Shown here: positions 1 to 6,831 of the stretch, one piece after another
Numbering within the stretch: position 1 is the stretch's first letter
Layout of the letters: each line of letters opens with the position of its first letter
DNA from: an uncultured Veillonella sp.
GTDB taxonomy: Bacteria; Bacillota; Negativicutes; Veillonellales; Veillonellaceae
Assembly (NCBI GenBank): GCA_900552445.1
Contig: URZS01000051.1
Coordinates: 1 to 7,190, forward strand
Direction of reading: 5' to 3'
DNA: 7,190 bases
Program-made: the position numbers and the translations under genes
The notes under the pieces: generated by a model
The model's database searches: none
What the model saw: the letters and a program-made list of their open reading frames with translations, nothing else
Told to the model about the DNA's origin: nothing

Positions 1-1
1 A

Positions 2-517
2 AAGATTACTCAATTATACAATTCTTTCTCTGATTGTTTAAATACAAATAATGAAGAAGAAGTATGGTCGGTTTTCTGTAGTAATACCAAAACCAAGTTA
101 AAACCGGACAGGACGAAGATGTTGAATGCGACCCATCTGGGAGGGATCCTGGAGCTATTTGACTTGGACGAAAATTGTCGTTTGTCATTGAATAAAACGC
201 TTTATATTTACGAACCTAAATATGGTATTGCTGAAGGAGCAATTCCGGCGTATGTAGTTTCCAATGAAACGACTCAGATTGGTTTCGAAGATGTATATGC
301 AACAAATAATAGTATTTATGCATTATTGCATAATAGAGGAAGCGAAGTTTTACCTTCAGAGATTACTGTATTTAGTTGGCAAGGACTTCCAACAAGTAAA
401 ATTAAGGCTAACCACGGTCTTGTAAATATAGTTGTGGATGAGAAAAACAATCTAATCTATGTAATTGCGGAAAATGAACAGAATGCTTATGAACTGTCTT
501 GCTTATCTTTAAATTGA
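2..517 (+). CDS. BF3164-like beta-propeller protein, C-terminal part (5' end outside window)
   Basis: The reading frame is open from the first bases of the window to a TGA at 515-517, so this is the last 171 codons of a longer gene. The ATG at 119 is internal, because the frame continues upstream of it without a stop. The protein resembles the C-terminal blades of the BF3164-like lipoproteins (TolB-like 6-bladed propellers) of Bacteroidales. Visible signs are the run HLGGILELFDLD, the segment GFEDVYATNNSIYALL, the blade-like ITVFSWQGLPTSKI, and a final NIVVDEKNNLIYVIAENE strand pair. Such proteins usually start with a lipoprotein signal and sit in the cell envelope; that end is not visible here. 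The ligand or role is unknown. Another propeller lipoprotein lies about 1.7 kb downstream on the same strand, which suggests a local cluster. The family call is from memory of the motif pattern. Confidence 0.75.
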   Translation, partial: KITQLYNSFSDCLNTNNEEEVWSVFCSNTKTKLKPDRTKMLNATHLGGILELFDLDENCRLSLNKTLYIYEPKYGIAEGAIPAYVVSNETTQIGFEDVYATNNSIYALLHNRGSEVLPSEITVFSWQGLPTSKIKANHGLVNIVVDEKNNLIYVIAENEQNAYELSCLSLN

Positions 518-923
518 TGTGTATTCTACAATTTTCAAGAATAAAGCAAGCTGTCTATAAACGGTTTTCCGCTTAAATAGATTCACTACGGGGTGATGCT
601 ACTAAAAAACAGAAAGAAGTTAAGAAACCAATCTTAAAACGGCAAATCACTTTACTAAAAGTTCTAAAACGCGAGAGGTAAACTTGCTCAGGTCAGTAAT
701 TAAAGTTCATCTTAGCACGCAAGATGTACATCTTACGCGCCAAGATAGACATCTTGCGCCTTAAGATGCGTATCTTGGCTGTCAAGATGAACTTAGACTG
801 TATGAAGAAAATATTTTTCTAAGAATCATAAGATACTTTAATCTGCATCTTGTGGAATTTGAGTGTTAACTTCAATAACTTGCCATTGTGTTTCTTCTAA
901 ATCCGTACAATACATACATTGTC
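518..923. other. Gene-poor intergenic stretch
   Basis: No convincing coding region was found here. A lysine-rich open stretch of about 30 codons near 590-680 lacks any ATG, GTG or TTG start and is not called. The main content is the phased palindrome array at 703-794. An AAGAT/ATCTT pair at 830-834 and 847-851 has a different spacing and may be a stray half-unit. No clear intrinsic terminator for the upstream gene and no good Bacteroides-type promoter for the downstream gene could be identified. Confidence 0.6.
703..794. repeat. 21-bp-periodic array of AAGAT-N4-ATCTT palindromes
   Basis: Three 14-bp units, aagatgtacatctt (721-734), aagatagacatctt (742-755) and aagatgcgtatctt (763-776), are spaced exactly 21 bp apart by 7-bp G+C-rich spacers. 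They are flanked by an outward half-unit on each side: aagttcatctt (703-713) and aagatgaactt (784-794), which are perfect 11-bp inverted copies of each other. The whole array is symmetric about the centre of the middle unit. It could be a multi-site operator on one face of the helix, a cruciform or hairpin-forming element, or a dispersed intergenic repeat. Function is not known to me. Confidence 0.85.
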
Positions 924-2075
924 ATGAATAAGCAGTATGTTAGTTATTATTTCTTTCAAAGGAATAAGAAGTTGATGCGTATAAAGGCAGAAAACCTATT
1001 TATACAAGTGTTGAAAGATGAAATGAAAAAGAAAGGGGAAGAATTGGATTTATTTTATTCTTTTTCAGGGATATCAAGTGACACGATACCTTTAACTATT
1101 TCGATTATGACCGAAACCGGATCCAGACAGTATAAAGTGGATGTTGCGAAGAGCCGGAAAAATCTTTCTCAGATATCGAGAGAACGTTCATTACACTCTG
1201 TTATTTGTTCCGAGAAGCAGTTATCTCCCATGACTTTGAGTCAGACCTGGGCGGATAGCCTGCAAACACGACATATTCTGGCAAGAGTTGCGATAGAAAT
1301 AGTAACTACAGACTTGGAAAATAGGATCTTATATAGAAAAAGCCAAACTGTCAACCTGTCTCCAGAGTTGAAGTTTGTTGTTTATTTGGGGGAGAGATGT
1401 GAAATAGAGGTTTCCGGTTTTTTATTTTATACTTGGTGGTCGGTTTGTAGATATCATTTCTTTCCATTCGGAATGATTGTTGGTATAGCTTTGTGTTTGA
1501 TTGTTTTTTTGATCTATTTGTTTAGGGTGAGAAAGCACTTGTTTAAAACACAGTCTGAGTGTGGACTATTGGTGGAGAAGCTAAACAAAGAAGAAGAAAA
1601 ATTAGAAGAGTTAGAGAGTATATGGGATCAATATGCGCAACAGGTTGAAATGGAGCAATCTGATGCTCGGGAAAAGGACATGCTGTTGAAGGATCTGGAG
1701 CAAAAGTCAAAGGCGTACGAAGGGCAAATAGCGGAACTAAAAAAGGCAAAAGAACTGTTGGGAACAAAATCCTTGATCTATAAATTGAGTCCTATACTGA
1801 CCTTTGATGTATATAAAAAGACACTGGAGTGCAATGAGGAAATAATTTCACTTAATCTCCAGTCCTATACTCTCTTGCTGGTTTTCTTAAATGCTACTGA
1901 TTGTCAATTGACACGTAAGGAAATCGAGAAGTGTTTATCCGGAGGGAGTCGGGAGTGTTTCCGGACAGCTAAGCACCGCTTAGTTAAGGTACTTCAAATC
2001 GATCCTTCTATTTCTATTGTTCAGCACAATAGGGATCTTTTTCAGTTGCAACTGCCGGAAATTGAGGTCTTGTAG
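924..2075 (+). CDS. Single-pass membrane protein with coiled coil and C-terminal winged-helix-like domain (putative transcriptional regulator)
   Basis: I do not recognise a named family. Numbered from the ATG at 924 (383 residues), the protein shows four parts: an N-terminal half of about 175 residues with beta-rich segments; a hydrophobic helix at about 180-202 (FPFGMIVGIALCLIVFLIYL) followed by positive residues RVRKH; a charged coiled coil at about 215-280; and a C-terminal domain at about 281-375. The last has the helix-turn-helix and wing pattern of OmpR/PhoB-like effector domains, with LTRKEIEKCL, then FRTAKHRLVKVL, then a closing LFQLQLP strand. The topology suggests an extracytoplasmic sensor half with a cytoplasmic DNA-binding half, as an inference. 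Oddly, no N-terminal signal or first transmembrane helix is visible. The start is uncertain: a GTG at 888 and an ATG at 975 (with AAGGA 11 bases upstream) are alternatives in the same frame. It lies between two propeller-protein genes and may regulate one of them. Confidence 0.7.
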   Translation: MNKQYVSYYFFQRNKKLMRIKAENLFIQVLKDEMKKKGEELDLFYSFSGISSDTIPLTISIMTETGSRQYKVDVAKSRKNLSQISRERSLHSVICSEKQLSPMTLSQTWADSLQTRHILARVAIEIVTTDLENRILYRKSQTVNLSPELKFVVYLGERCEIEVSGFLFYTWWSVCRYHFFPFGMIVGIALCLIVFLIYLFRVRKHLFKTQSECGLLVEKLNKEEEKLEELESIWDQYAQQVEMEQSDAREKDMLLKDLEQKSKAYEGQIAELKKAKELLGTKSLIYKLSPILTFDVYKKTLECNEEIISLNLQSYTLLLVFLNATDCQLTRKEIEKCLSGGSRECFRTAKHRLVKVLQIDPSISIVQHNRDLFQLQLPEIEVL

Positions 2076-2119
2076 CGCTTTGTAACGCACTATATGGTGA
2101 GTATAAGAAAAATATGGCT

Positions 2120-2127
2120 TATATTTG
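2120..2127 (+). promoter_or_regulatory. Candidate Bacteroides-type -7 box for the propeller lipoprotein gene
   Basis: TATATTTG matches the Bacteroides housekeeping -7 consensus TAnnTTTG exactly. It lies 78 bases before the lipoprotein start, in an otherwise AT-rich spacer. A good -33 TTTG at the expected distance of about 19-20 bases is not seen; only GGTG at 2096-2099 is in place. The call rests on the -7 box alone. Confidence 0.4.
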
Positions 2128-2205
2128 CACGTATTTAAAACGTATATAGACATGAAAAACACTTTGGTATAACTTCCTGCATTGTTAATCTAATCTAATA
2201 AAGTT

Positions 2206-3414
2206 ATGAAGAATATCTTGTTAACACTTCTCTTGTTTATACTTTTTTCATGTAAAAGTACTGGAGATAAAACCGACTGTGAAGTATTACATGTCGATTT
2301 GGTTGAACGCCCTGTTGCAACGGAAGAATTATTTTCTAAAATATCTGTCATTCCATTGGAAACCAATGATAGCTCCTTTCTTGTAAGGCCTGTGAAAGTT
2401 ATTATTAAAGATAACAGATATTATATTGTCGATGAAGGGGTTCCGGCTGTGTTTTCTTTTGATGAAGAAGGGCATCTTTTGCATAAAATAGGTAAAAAGG
2501 GACAAGGTCCCGGAGAGTATCGTGAAATATACGATGCCGTTATTAAAGAAAAAGAAAATGCAGTGTATATGCTATCTCCATTTGGCTCTCTTTATGTGTA
2601 TTCTCTGGATGGAAAATTCATAAAAGAAATAGAACTGCCAACGAGGGCAAATTATCAATTGATAGAGGAGCTGGAGAGTAAGTATTTCGTTACATGGACA
2701 CTACCTGCCTCTGAGAATGATAATTGTATCAGCGTTATTTCTAAAGAGTCTTCCAAGAATGTGAAAGAATTTTGGCATGTTCCTCCCGTTCTCACTACTC
2801 TGAATTCTAAACCTTTTTATAATTATGAACATAAAGTATATTTTTCCAATCCTTATCAAAATGAAGTATATGAAGTAAGGACAGATAGCTTACGGGTTGC
2901 ATACCGTTGGGATTTTGGAAAAGATAATCTTGATTTGAAGGAGTATGGATTCACTTTATTAGAGGATAAAAAGGTTGAAGAATATAAATTAAAAGAATTA
3001 TTCGAAAAAGACGCAGCTTCTAATGGTGGTGTTCGTACGTACTTCCAATGGGACCCAGCTAAAGGTCGTGAAGAAAATATTTCTAACACAGCTAATGCTG
3101 ATATCGGTATTACATTCCCATTCTGCGGTATTGCTGAAACAGCTACTGTAGTACAAGCATCTGGTGAAGAATCTGGTCGTGCAATCAGCTTGTTGCCAGA
3201 AACTCATGTTGCTGTATTATATACTGATACAATCAACCCACGCATGACACAAGTTATGGAACATTTGGCTGAACGTTATCATAACGATCCATCCAAATTC
3301 CCTACAAATATTTGCTTGATTTCCGGTCCGTCTCGTACGGCTGATATCGAGTTGGTAACTGTAGATGGTGCTCATGGTCCTATCCGCGTTACATATATCT
3401 TAGTTAATAGATAA
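2206..3414 (+). CDS. Chimeric ORF: 6-bladed beta-propeller lipoprotein N-terminus joined in frame to a LutC/LUD C-terminus
   Basis: The ORF begins at ATG 2206 with a lipoprotein signal: MKN, a hydrophobic core, then the lipobox LFSC with the lipidated cysteine at residue 16. Residues 17 to about 257 look like the 6-bladed beta-propeller lipoproteins of Bacteroides: VIPLETNDSS near the start of the propeller, the hallmark GKKGQGPGEY at 96-105, SLDGKFIKEIELP, and FSNPYQNEVYEV. There is no Shine-Dalgarno sequence, as is normal for Bacteroides. From about residue 265 the sequence is instead the C-terminal part of a cytoplasmic LutC-type protein. Such a hybrid has no sensible cellular location or function. 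The usual C-terminal blades of the propeller and the N-terminal part of LutC are both missing. Base use also changes at the join. I treat the ORF as an artificial or accidental fusion, not as a real two-domain protein. Confidence 0.8.
   Translation: MKNILLTLLLFILFSCKSTGDKTDCEVLHVDLVERPVATEELFSKISVIPLETNDSSFLVRPVKVIIKDNRYYIVDEGVPAVFSFDEEGHLLHKIGKKGQGPGEYREIYDAVIKEKENAVYMLSPFGSLYVYSLDGKFIKEIELPTRANYQLIEELESKYFVTWTLPASENDNCISVISKESSKNVKEFWHVPPVLTTLNSKPFYNYEHKVYFSNPYQNEVYEVRTDSLRVAYRWDFGKDNLDLKEYGFTLLEDKKVEEYKLKELFEKDAASNGGVRTYFQWDPAKGREENISNTANADIGITFPFCGIAETATVVQASGEESGRAISLLPETHVAVLYTDTINPRMTQVMEHLAERYHNDPSKFPTNICLISGPSRTADIELVTVDGAHGPIRVTYILVNR
2980..3020. other. Junction between Bacteroides-like and Veillonella-like sequence
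   Basis: The propeller-type protein stops resembling its family after about VEEYK (residues 257-261), and LUD-type sequence is clear from about NGGVRTYFQWDP (273 onward). The bases between are A-rich and low in complexity (for example aaattaaaagaattattcg), the kind of short shared string at which an assembler can switch genomes. The exact breakpoint cannot be fixed without homologues. Confidence 0.75.
2998..3414 (+). pseudogene. lutC: LutC/LUD-domain lactate utilization protein, C-terminal fragment
   Basis: About the last 135-140 residues of a LUD-domain protein of the LutC (YkgG) type are present; the full family length is roughly 200-240. Recognisable pieces in order are GREENISNTANADIGITF, the GIAETATVV strand with the glutamate common to the family, GRAISLLPETHVAVL, INPRMTQVMEHLAERY, and the strongly conserved ISGPSRTADIELVTVDGAHGPIRVTYILV ending (given here as a description of positions about 3319-3405). 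LutC acts with the iron-sulfur proteins LutA and LutB in oxidation of L-lactate to pyruvate in the cytoplasm. Lactate is the main energy source of Veillonella, so the gene fits the right-hand half. The 5' end is lost at the junction. Whether the intact gene exists in the source genome cannot be seen here. The left limit is approximate. Confidence 0.75.
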
Positions 3415-3433
3415 TATAATAACTAGATACAAT

Positions 3434-3464
3434 AAAGGCGATCTTTCTTGGAAGGTCGCCTTTT
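3434..3464 (+). terminator. Intrinsic terminator after the LutC fragment
   Basis: The arms aaaggcgatctt (3434-3445) and aaggtcgccttt (3452-3463) form a 12-bp stem with one G-T pair and a 6-base loop. The stem ends in a short T run (TTTT at 3461-3464). It lies 20 bases past the stop codon. Confidence 0.85.
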
Positions 3465-3528
3465 ATCTGTCTGTATATTATATTGCAAAATAAAAATATA
3501 TTTTATTATAAAATCACGAATATTGTAC

Positions 3529-3556
3529 TTGTATTTTTTTCGATATATGCTATACT
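3529..3556 (+). promoter_or_regulatory. Promoter of the cystine symporter gene (-35 and extended -10)
   Basis: TTGTAT (3529-3534), a 16-base spacer, and TATACT (3551-3556) form a sigma-70-type promoter, with the extended -10 TG at 3548-3549. The -10 is 45 bases upstream of the start codon. The surrounding region 3465-3560 is very AT-rich. The core nearly duplicates that in front of the reductase gene. Confidence 0.6.
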
Positions 3557-3601
3557 AAGTTCATAACCTATTATTGTGATATGAATTAAAAGAGGTGTAT
3601 T

Positions 3602-4993
3602 ATGAATATTCCATTCTTTACAGATTACCTCATGTTAAGCAATCCACTAAGTATTGGTATTATCGCGGTGTTTGTACTTGCGTTAATTGGTATTTATGTG
3701 TTGCAACGCAAGGGCACATCCTTCGGTAATCTCGTTATTATTGGTACTATTGTCGGTGCCGTACTTGGTATAGCAGTTCAAGTTATTGCTGGTTTCCCTG
3801 ATGATCCAACTAAAGTTGTTTATATCAAGGAAAGTACGAAGTGGTTCTCCCTAGTAGGTGGTGGCTTCATCGACTTAATCCGCATGCTTGTTATTCCTAT
3901 CGTTTTTATCTCCATTGTACACGTTATCTTGCACATGGAAGCAGGTGCTAATCTTAAAAAGTTAGTAGTGGCAATGGTTTCTACAAACCTCGGCATGGTA
4001 GCAGTGGCTGCTGTGGTTGGCCTTATCTTAGGTAACGCCTTTGGTTTAGGTCAAGGCTTTGATATCGTTGAATCCGGTAAAAAGATTCGTGAAATTAAAC
4101 CGATGGTTGATACATTCCGTGCTTTGATTCCAAGCAACCCAATCCAAGCGGCTGCTGAAACAAATGTTATCGGTATCGTAGTATTTGCGATTATCTTAGG
4201 TAGCGTAGCTCGTCTATTGAAACAAACTGGCACAAACTCCATGGAGATGTTCACTAAACTGTTTGATGAGCTTCACCAATTGATTTCTTGGGTGGCAGAC
4301 TTCATCATTGGCCTTATGCCATACGGCGTAGTTGCATTGTTAGCATCTACATTGGCAACTCGTGGCCTACAAGCTATCCTTGATATGGGCTTATTCGTAG
4401 TATTACTTTACGTTGGTATCTTGATTATGTTCGTTGTTCAAGCTATCTTGATTGCTAGCTTTGGCTACAACCCGATTACATACTTCAAGAAAGCGAAAGC
4501 TCCATTATTGTTGGCTTTCACATCCCGTTCCTCTATGGGCGTATTGCCGTTGACTGTTGAAACATTGACAAAACGTCTTGGTGTAAATGCAACAACTGCT
4601 AATACAGTAGCATCCTTCGGTACTACTGCAGGCATGCAAGGTTGTGCCGGCGTATTCCCAGCACTTGTTGTAGTGTACATTTCTAACGTAGCGAATATTC
4701 CATTCGATATGACTATGTACATCATGAGTGTTATCGTTATCGCAATCGGTTCCGTTGGTATCGCAGGTGTTCCTGGTACTGCTACAATGGCTGCATCTGT
4801 ATCCCTTAGTGGTACAGGCCTTGGTGCGTACTTCACATCTATCAGCCCAATCCTTGCTATCGATCCATTGATCGACATGGGCCGTACATGCTTGAACGTA
4901 TCTGGTTCCTTAACAAATGCTCTCGTAGTAGATAAAATCATGGGTACTATCGATAAAGAGGCTTATGATAACCCTAACGAAGGTCGCGTATAA
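3602..4993 (+). CDS. tcyP: L-cystine/sodium symporter, TcyP type (dicarboxylate/amino acid:cation symporter family)
   Basis: A 463-residue multi-span inner-membrane protein of the DAACS family, closest in pattern to TcyP/YdjN L-cystine importers, whose usual length is about 460. The N-terminal part has several hydrophobic helices, among them IGIIAVFVLALIGIYVL and LVIIGTIVGAVLGIAVQVI. WFSLVGGGFIDLIRMLVIPIVF corresponds to the conserved third to fourth helix region. The substrate-site signatures are AFTSRSSMGVLPLT (from 305), FGTTAGMQGCAGVFPA (from 339) and IDMGRTCLNVSGS (424-436), which has the Asp-Arg-Thr-Asn pattern of the family's last core helix. The CAG and SRSS variants favour cystine over dicarboxylates. 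AGAGGTG at 3591-3597 is a good ribosome binding site 4 bases before the ATG. It is monocistronic between two terminators. A different amino acid substrate remains possible. Confidence 0.85.
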   Translation: MNIPFFTDYLMLSNPLSIGIIAVFVLALIGIYVLQRKGTSFGNLVIIGTIVGAVLGIAVQVIAGFPDDPTKVVYIKESTKWFSLVGGGFIDLIRMLVIPIVFISIVHVILHMEAGANLKKLVVAMVSTNLGMVAVAAVVGLILGNAFGLGQGFDIVESGKKIREIKPMVDTFRALIPSNPIQAAAETNVIGIVVFAIILGSVARLLKQTGTNSMEMFTKLFDELHQLISWVADFIIGLMPYGVVALLASTLATRGLQAILDMGLFVVLLYVGILIMFVVQAILIASFGYNPITYFKKAKAPLLLAFTSRSSMGVLPLTVETLTKRLGVNATTANTVASFGTTAGMQGCAGVFPALVVVYISNVANIPFDMTMYIMSVIVIAIGSVGIAGVPGTATMAASVSLSGTGLGAYFTSISPILAIDPLIDMGRTCLNVSGSLTNALVVDKIMGTIDKEAYDNPNEGRV

Positions 4994-5062
4994 TCCTCAA
5001 GTGTAGGACATGACCTGAACTAGTTAATCTAGTACCGTTACTATAATTTCAGAACTTAACAT

Positions 5063-5093
5063 AAAAGAACAGCTTTCGGGCTGTTCTTTTTTT
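5063..5093 (+). terminator. Intrinsic terminator after the symporter gene
   Basis: A perfect 11-bp stem, aaaagaacagc (5063-5073) with gctgttctttt (5080-5090), is closed by a TTTCGG loop containing a UUCG tetraloop. It runs into seven T residues at 5087-5093. The A-run on the left arm also makes it usable on the opposite strand. Confidence 0.92.
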
Positions 5094-5110
5094 GTCTTTA
5101 ATGTTCTAGT

Positions 5111-5140
5111 GATAATGATTTTAAAAGTAATAATTATTAC
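5111..5140. promoter_or_regulatory. Candidate Fur-like operator region upstream of the reductase
   Basis: GATAATGAT (5111-5119) equals the left half of the classical Fur box. After a short A-rich gap, gtaataattattac (5127-5140) is a perfect 14-bp palindrome containing further AATAAT-like hexamers. It lies about 75-105 bases upstream of the reductase -10, rather far for simple repression. AT-rich DNA makes chance matches likely, so iron control is only a suggestion. Confidence 0.25.
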
Positions 5141-5212
5141 AGATTGTAAACCATGTCATTAATAATCGGTATTGAAATTGTGAGCTTAGCTACAAACATA
5201 CCCATTCGTGTA

Positions 5213-5221
5213 TGGTATACT
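5213..5221 (+). promoter_or_regulatory. Extended -10 promoter of the nitrite/sulfite reductase gene
   Basis: TGGTATACT is an extended -10 (TGn plus TATACT at 5216-5221), 56 bases before the start codon. No good -35 lies 16-18 bases upstream (CAAACA at 5193-5198 is poor), which fits an extended -10 promoter or one needing an activator. The 13 bases 5211-5223 differ by one base from those at 3546-3558. Confidence 0.55.
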
Positions 5222-5277
5222 AACCCTTACAAAGTTATAAATTATGCTTAATAGATATAAGCCAAGAGGGTAATAGT

Positions 5278-6831
5278 ATGATTACACAAGAGTTGAAAGA
5301 TCGATTAATTGCAGATTATCCAAAGTTTGAAGATATGACGCATAAGTTTTATAAAAAAGAAATGTCTATTGCTGATTATAAGGGTGAATCTGGTGCGTTT
5401 GGTAGCTATGCGGAACGCGGGGCTAACTCTAGTATGAGCCGTTGGCGTTTTAATGGAGGCCGCATGACGCGTGAGCATATGCAGTTTTTGGCGGACTCCA
5501 TTCGTAAATATAACTTACAGCATGTGCACTTTACGACTGGTCAATGCTTACAAATGCATGGTCTTGATGGTGATACAATACTCAATCTTTTTAAAGAGTG
5601 TCATGAACATGGTATTTATAATCGTGGTGCTGGTGGTGATAACCCAAATGTGGTAGCCAGTATTCTAAGGGGCATTGATCCTCGAGAAACCCTAGATATT
5701 ACGCCTTATGCGGCGGCTATTAGCGAGTTCCTCATGGAGCAAATGTTTTATATCAAGCTTCCCCGTAAATTTAAAATGGCTATCGACAATGGTTTTGACA
5801 GTACGCCGCACACAACATTTAAAGATCTTGGATTTAATCTAACAAAATATAATACCTTTGATGTCTATGCTTGTGGTGGCTTAGGGCCGAACCCTCGCAT
5901 GGGGATTCCTGTGGCTCACGATGTGCAACCTGAGGATGTATTGTATTATGTGAAAGCTATGCTTATGGTCTTTGCTAATCACGGTAACTTCAAGAACCGT
6001 GGTAAAGCTCGTACACGTTACATGCCGGCTGAAATGGGTGGAGCCGAAGCTTTCATCAAAACCTATGAAGAAACCTTGGCTATGGTAAAAGAGGTAGAAC
6101 AGCTAACGATAAACCCTGCTGATTACGCCTATGAAATTACAAAAACAGGTAAACGTGATGATTCTGTTGTGAACCATCGCATTCATCGGCAAAAACAAGA
6201 AGGCCTTTACTATGTGGAATACCATCCAGTAGGTGGCGATGCAAATGTAGAACATCTATTGGCAGCTCTTGATTATGCAGTAACCTTAGACCAAGTTGAA
6301 GCTCGTATTGCACCTGATCAATCACTGTATTTTATTAATCTCACTGCTGATGAAGCACGTAAGATTGCAAATTTGACAGACGATAGTGCTATCAACGAAT
6401 TCCGGCGCTCCGTATCCTGTGTGGGCTCTACAGTATGCCAAATCGGGATTCAAGACTCCAATGGTCTATTAAAAGCTATCTTTACACACCTTGAAGAGAA
6501 GGGTATAGACACCAGAAAACTCCCTCGTTTACACATCTCTGGCTGTCCACACTCCTGTGGTACACACCAAATTGGTGAAATCGGCTTCCACGGCTCTGTT
6601 AAACTAGTAGATAAAAAGCCTACCACATCCTTTATGCTAGTTGATGGCGGGTCTGAACACATGGGCTCCGAAAACTTTGGTAAAATGGCAGGGCACATTG
6701 TGGCTACAAAAATTCCTGAATTTATGGAAGCGTTGGCAAATAAACTAAACGAAGCTCCAGAACCTGACTTTGGAAGCTGGAGACTCACACACAAAGGGGA
6801 ATACATGGAACTTATAAAAGCATTTGAGTAA
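5278..6831 (+). CDS. Nitrite/sulfite reductase hemoprotein (siroheme and 4Fe-4S), single chain
   Basis: A 517-residue protein with the twofold-repeated layout of siroheme nitrite and sulfite reductases. The first ferredoxin-like half-domain lies at about 55-100 (GGRMTREHMQFLADSI, HVHFTTGQCLQMHGL). The first siroheme half-domain follows at about 110-260, with RGAGGDNPNVVASI. The second half-domain lies at about 305-370, then the 4Fe-4S/siroheme module. The cluster ligands are clear: C381 and C387 in SCVGSTVC, C423 and C427 in SGCPHSCG, one of which bridges to siroheme. No flavin domain is present, so electrons probably come from ferredoxin or a separate partner. It catalyses six-electron reduction of sulfite to sulfide or nitrite to ammonia in the cytoplasm; sequence alone does not decide which. 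AGAGGG at 5265-5270 is a good ribosome binding site 7 bases before the ATG. It is monocistronic. The neighbouring cystine importer mildly favours a sulfur role. Confidence 0.88.
   Translation: MITQELKDRLIADYPKFEDMTHKFYKKEMSIADYKGESGAFGSYAERGANSSMSRWRFNGGRMTREHMQFLADSIRKYNLQHVHFTTGQCLQMHGLDGDTILNLFKECHEHGIYNRGAGGDNPNVVASILRGIDPRETLDITPYAAAISEFLMEQMFYIKLPRKFKMAIDNGFDSTPHTTFKDLGFNLTKYNTFDVYACGGLGPNPRMGIPVAHDVQPEDVLYYVKAMLMVFANHGNFKNRGKARTRYMPAEMGGAEAFIKTYEETLAMVKEVEQLTINPADYAYEITKTGKRDDSVVNHRIHRQKQEGLYYVEYHPVGGDANVEHLLAALDYAVTLDQVEARIAPDQSLYFINLTADEARKIANLTDDSAINEFRRSVSCVGSTVCQIGIQDSNGLLKAIFTHLEEKGIDTRKLPRLHISGCPHSCGTHQIGEIGFHGSVKLVDKKPTTSFMLVDGGSEHMGSENFGKMAGHIVATKIPEFMEALANKLNEAPEPDFGSWRLTHKGEYMELIKAFE

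Noticed and set aside
590..682. Lysine-rich open frame of about 30 codons ending in TAA
   Set aside because: It has no ATG, GTG or TTG start and no ribosome binding site, and its composition matches A-rich noncoding DNA.
703..794. CRISPR array
   Set aside because: The repeats are 14 bp and the spacers 7 bp, far too short for CRISPR, and no cas gene is present.
2152..2172. Short ATG-initiated frame of six codons upstream of the lipoprotein
   Set aside because: It is too short and has no leader-peptide features such as repeated regulatory codons or a terminator hairpin.
2206..3414. A genuine new lipoprotein-LUD fusion protein
   Set aside because: Both domains are truncated at the join, LUD proteins act in the cytoplasm whereas the lipobox sends the protein to the envelope, and the two sides show different taxonomic signals.
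4465..4941. Long minus-strand open frame of 158 codons within the symporter gene
   Set aside because: It lies fully inside a well-supported membrane transporter and is a by-product of its codon use; its protein shows no recognisable features.
5019..5033. Inverted repeat actag-ttaat-ctagt after the symporter gene
   Set aside because: It is only 5 bp per arm in AT-rich DNA and lies just before a much stronger terminator; likely chance.
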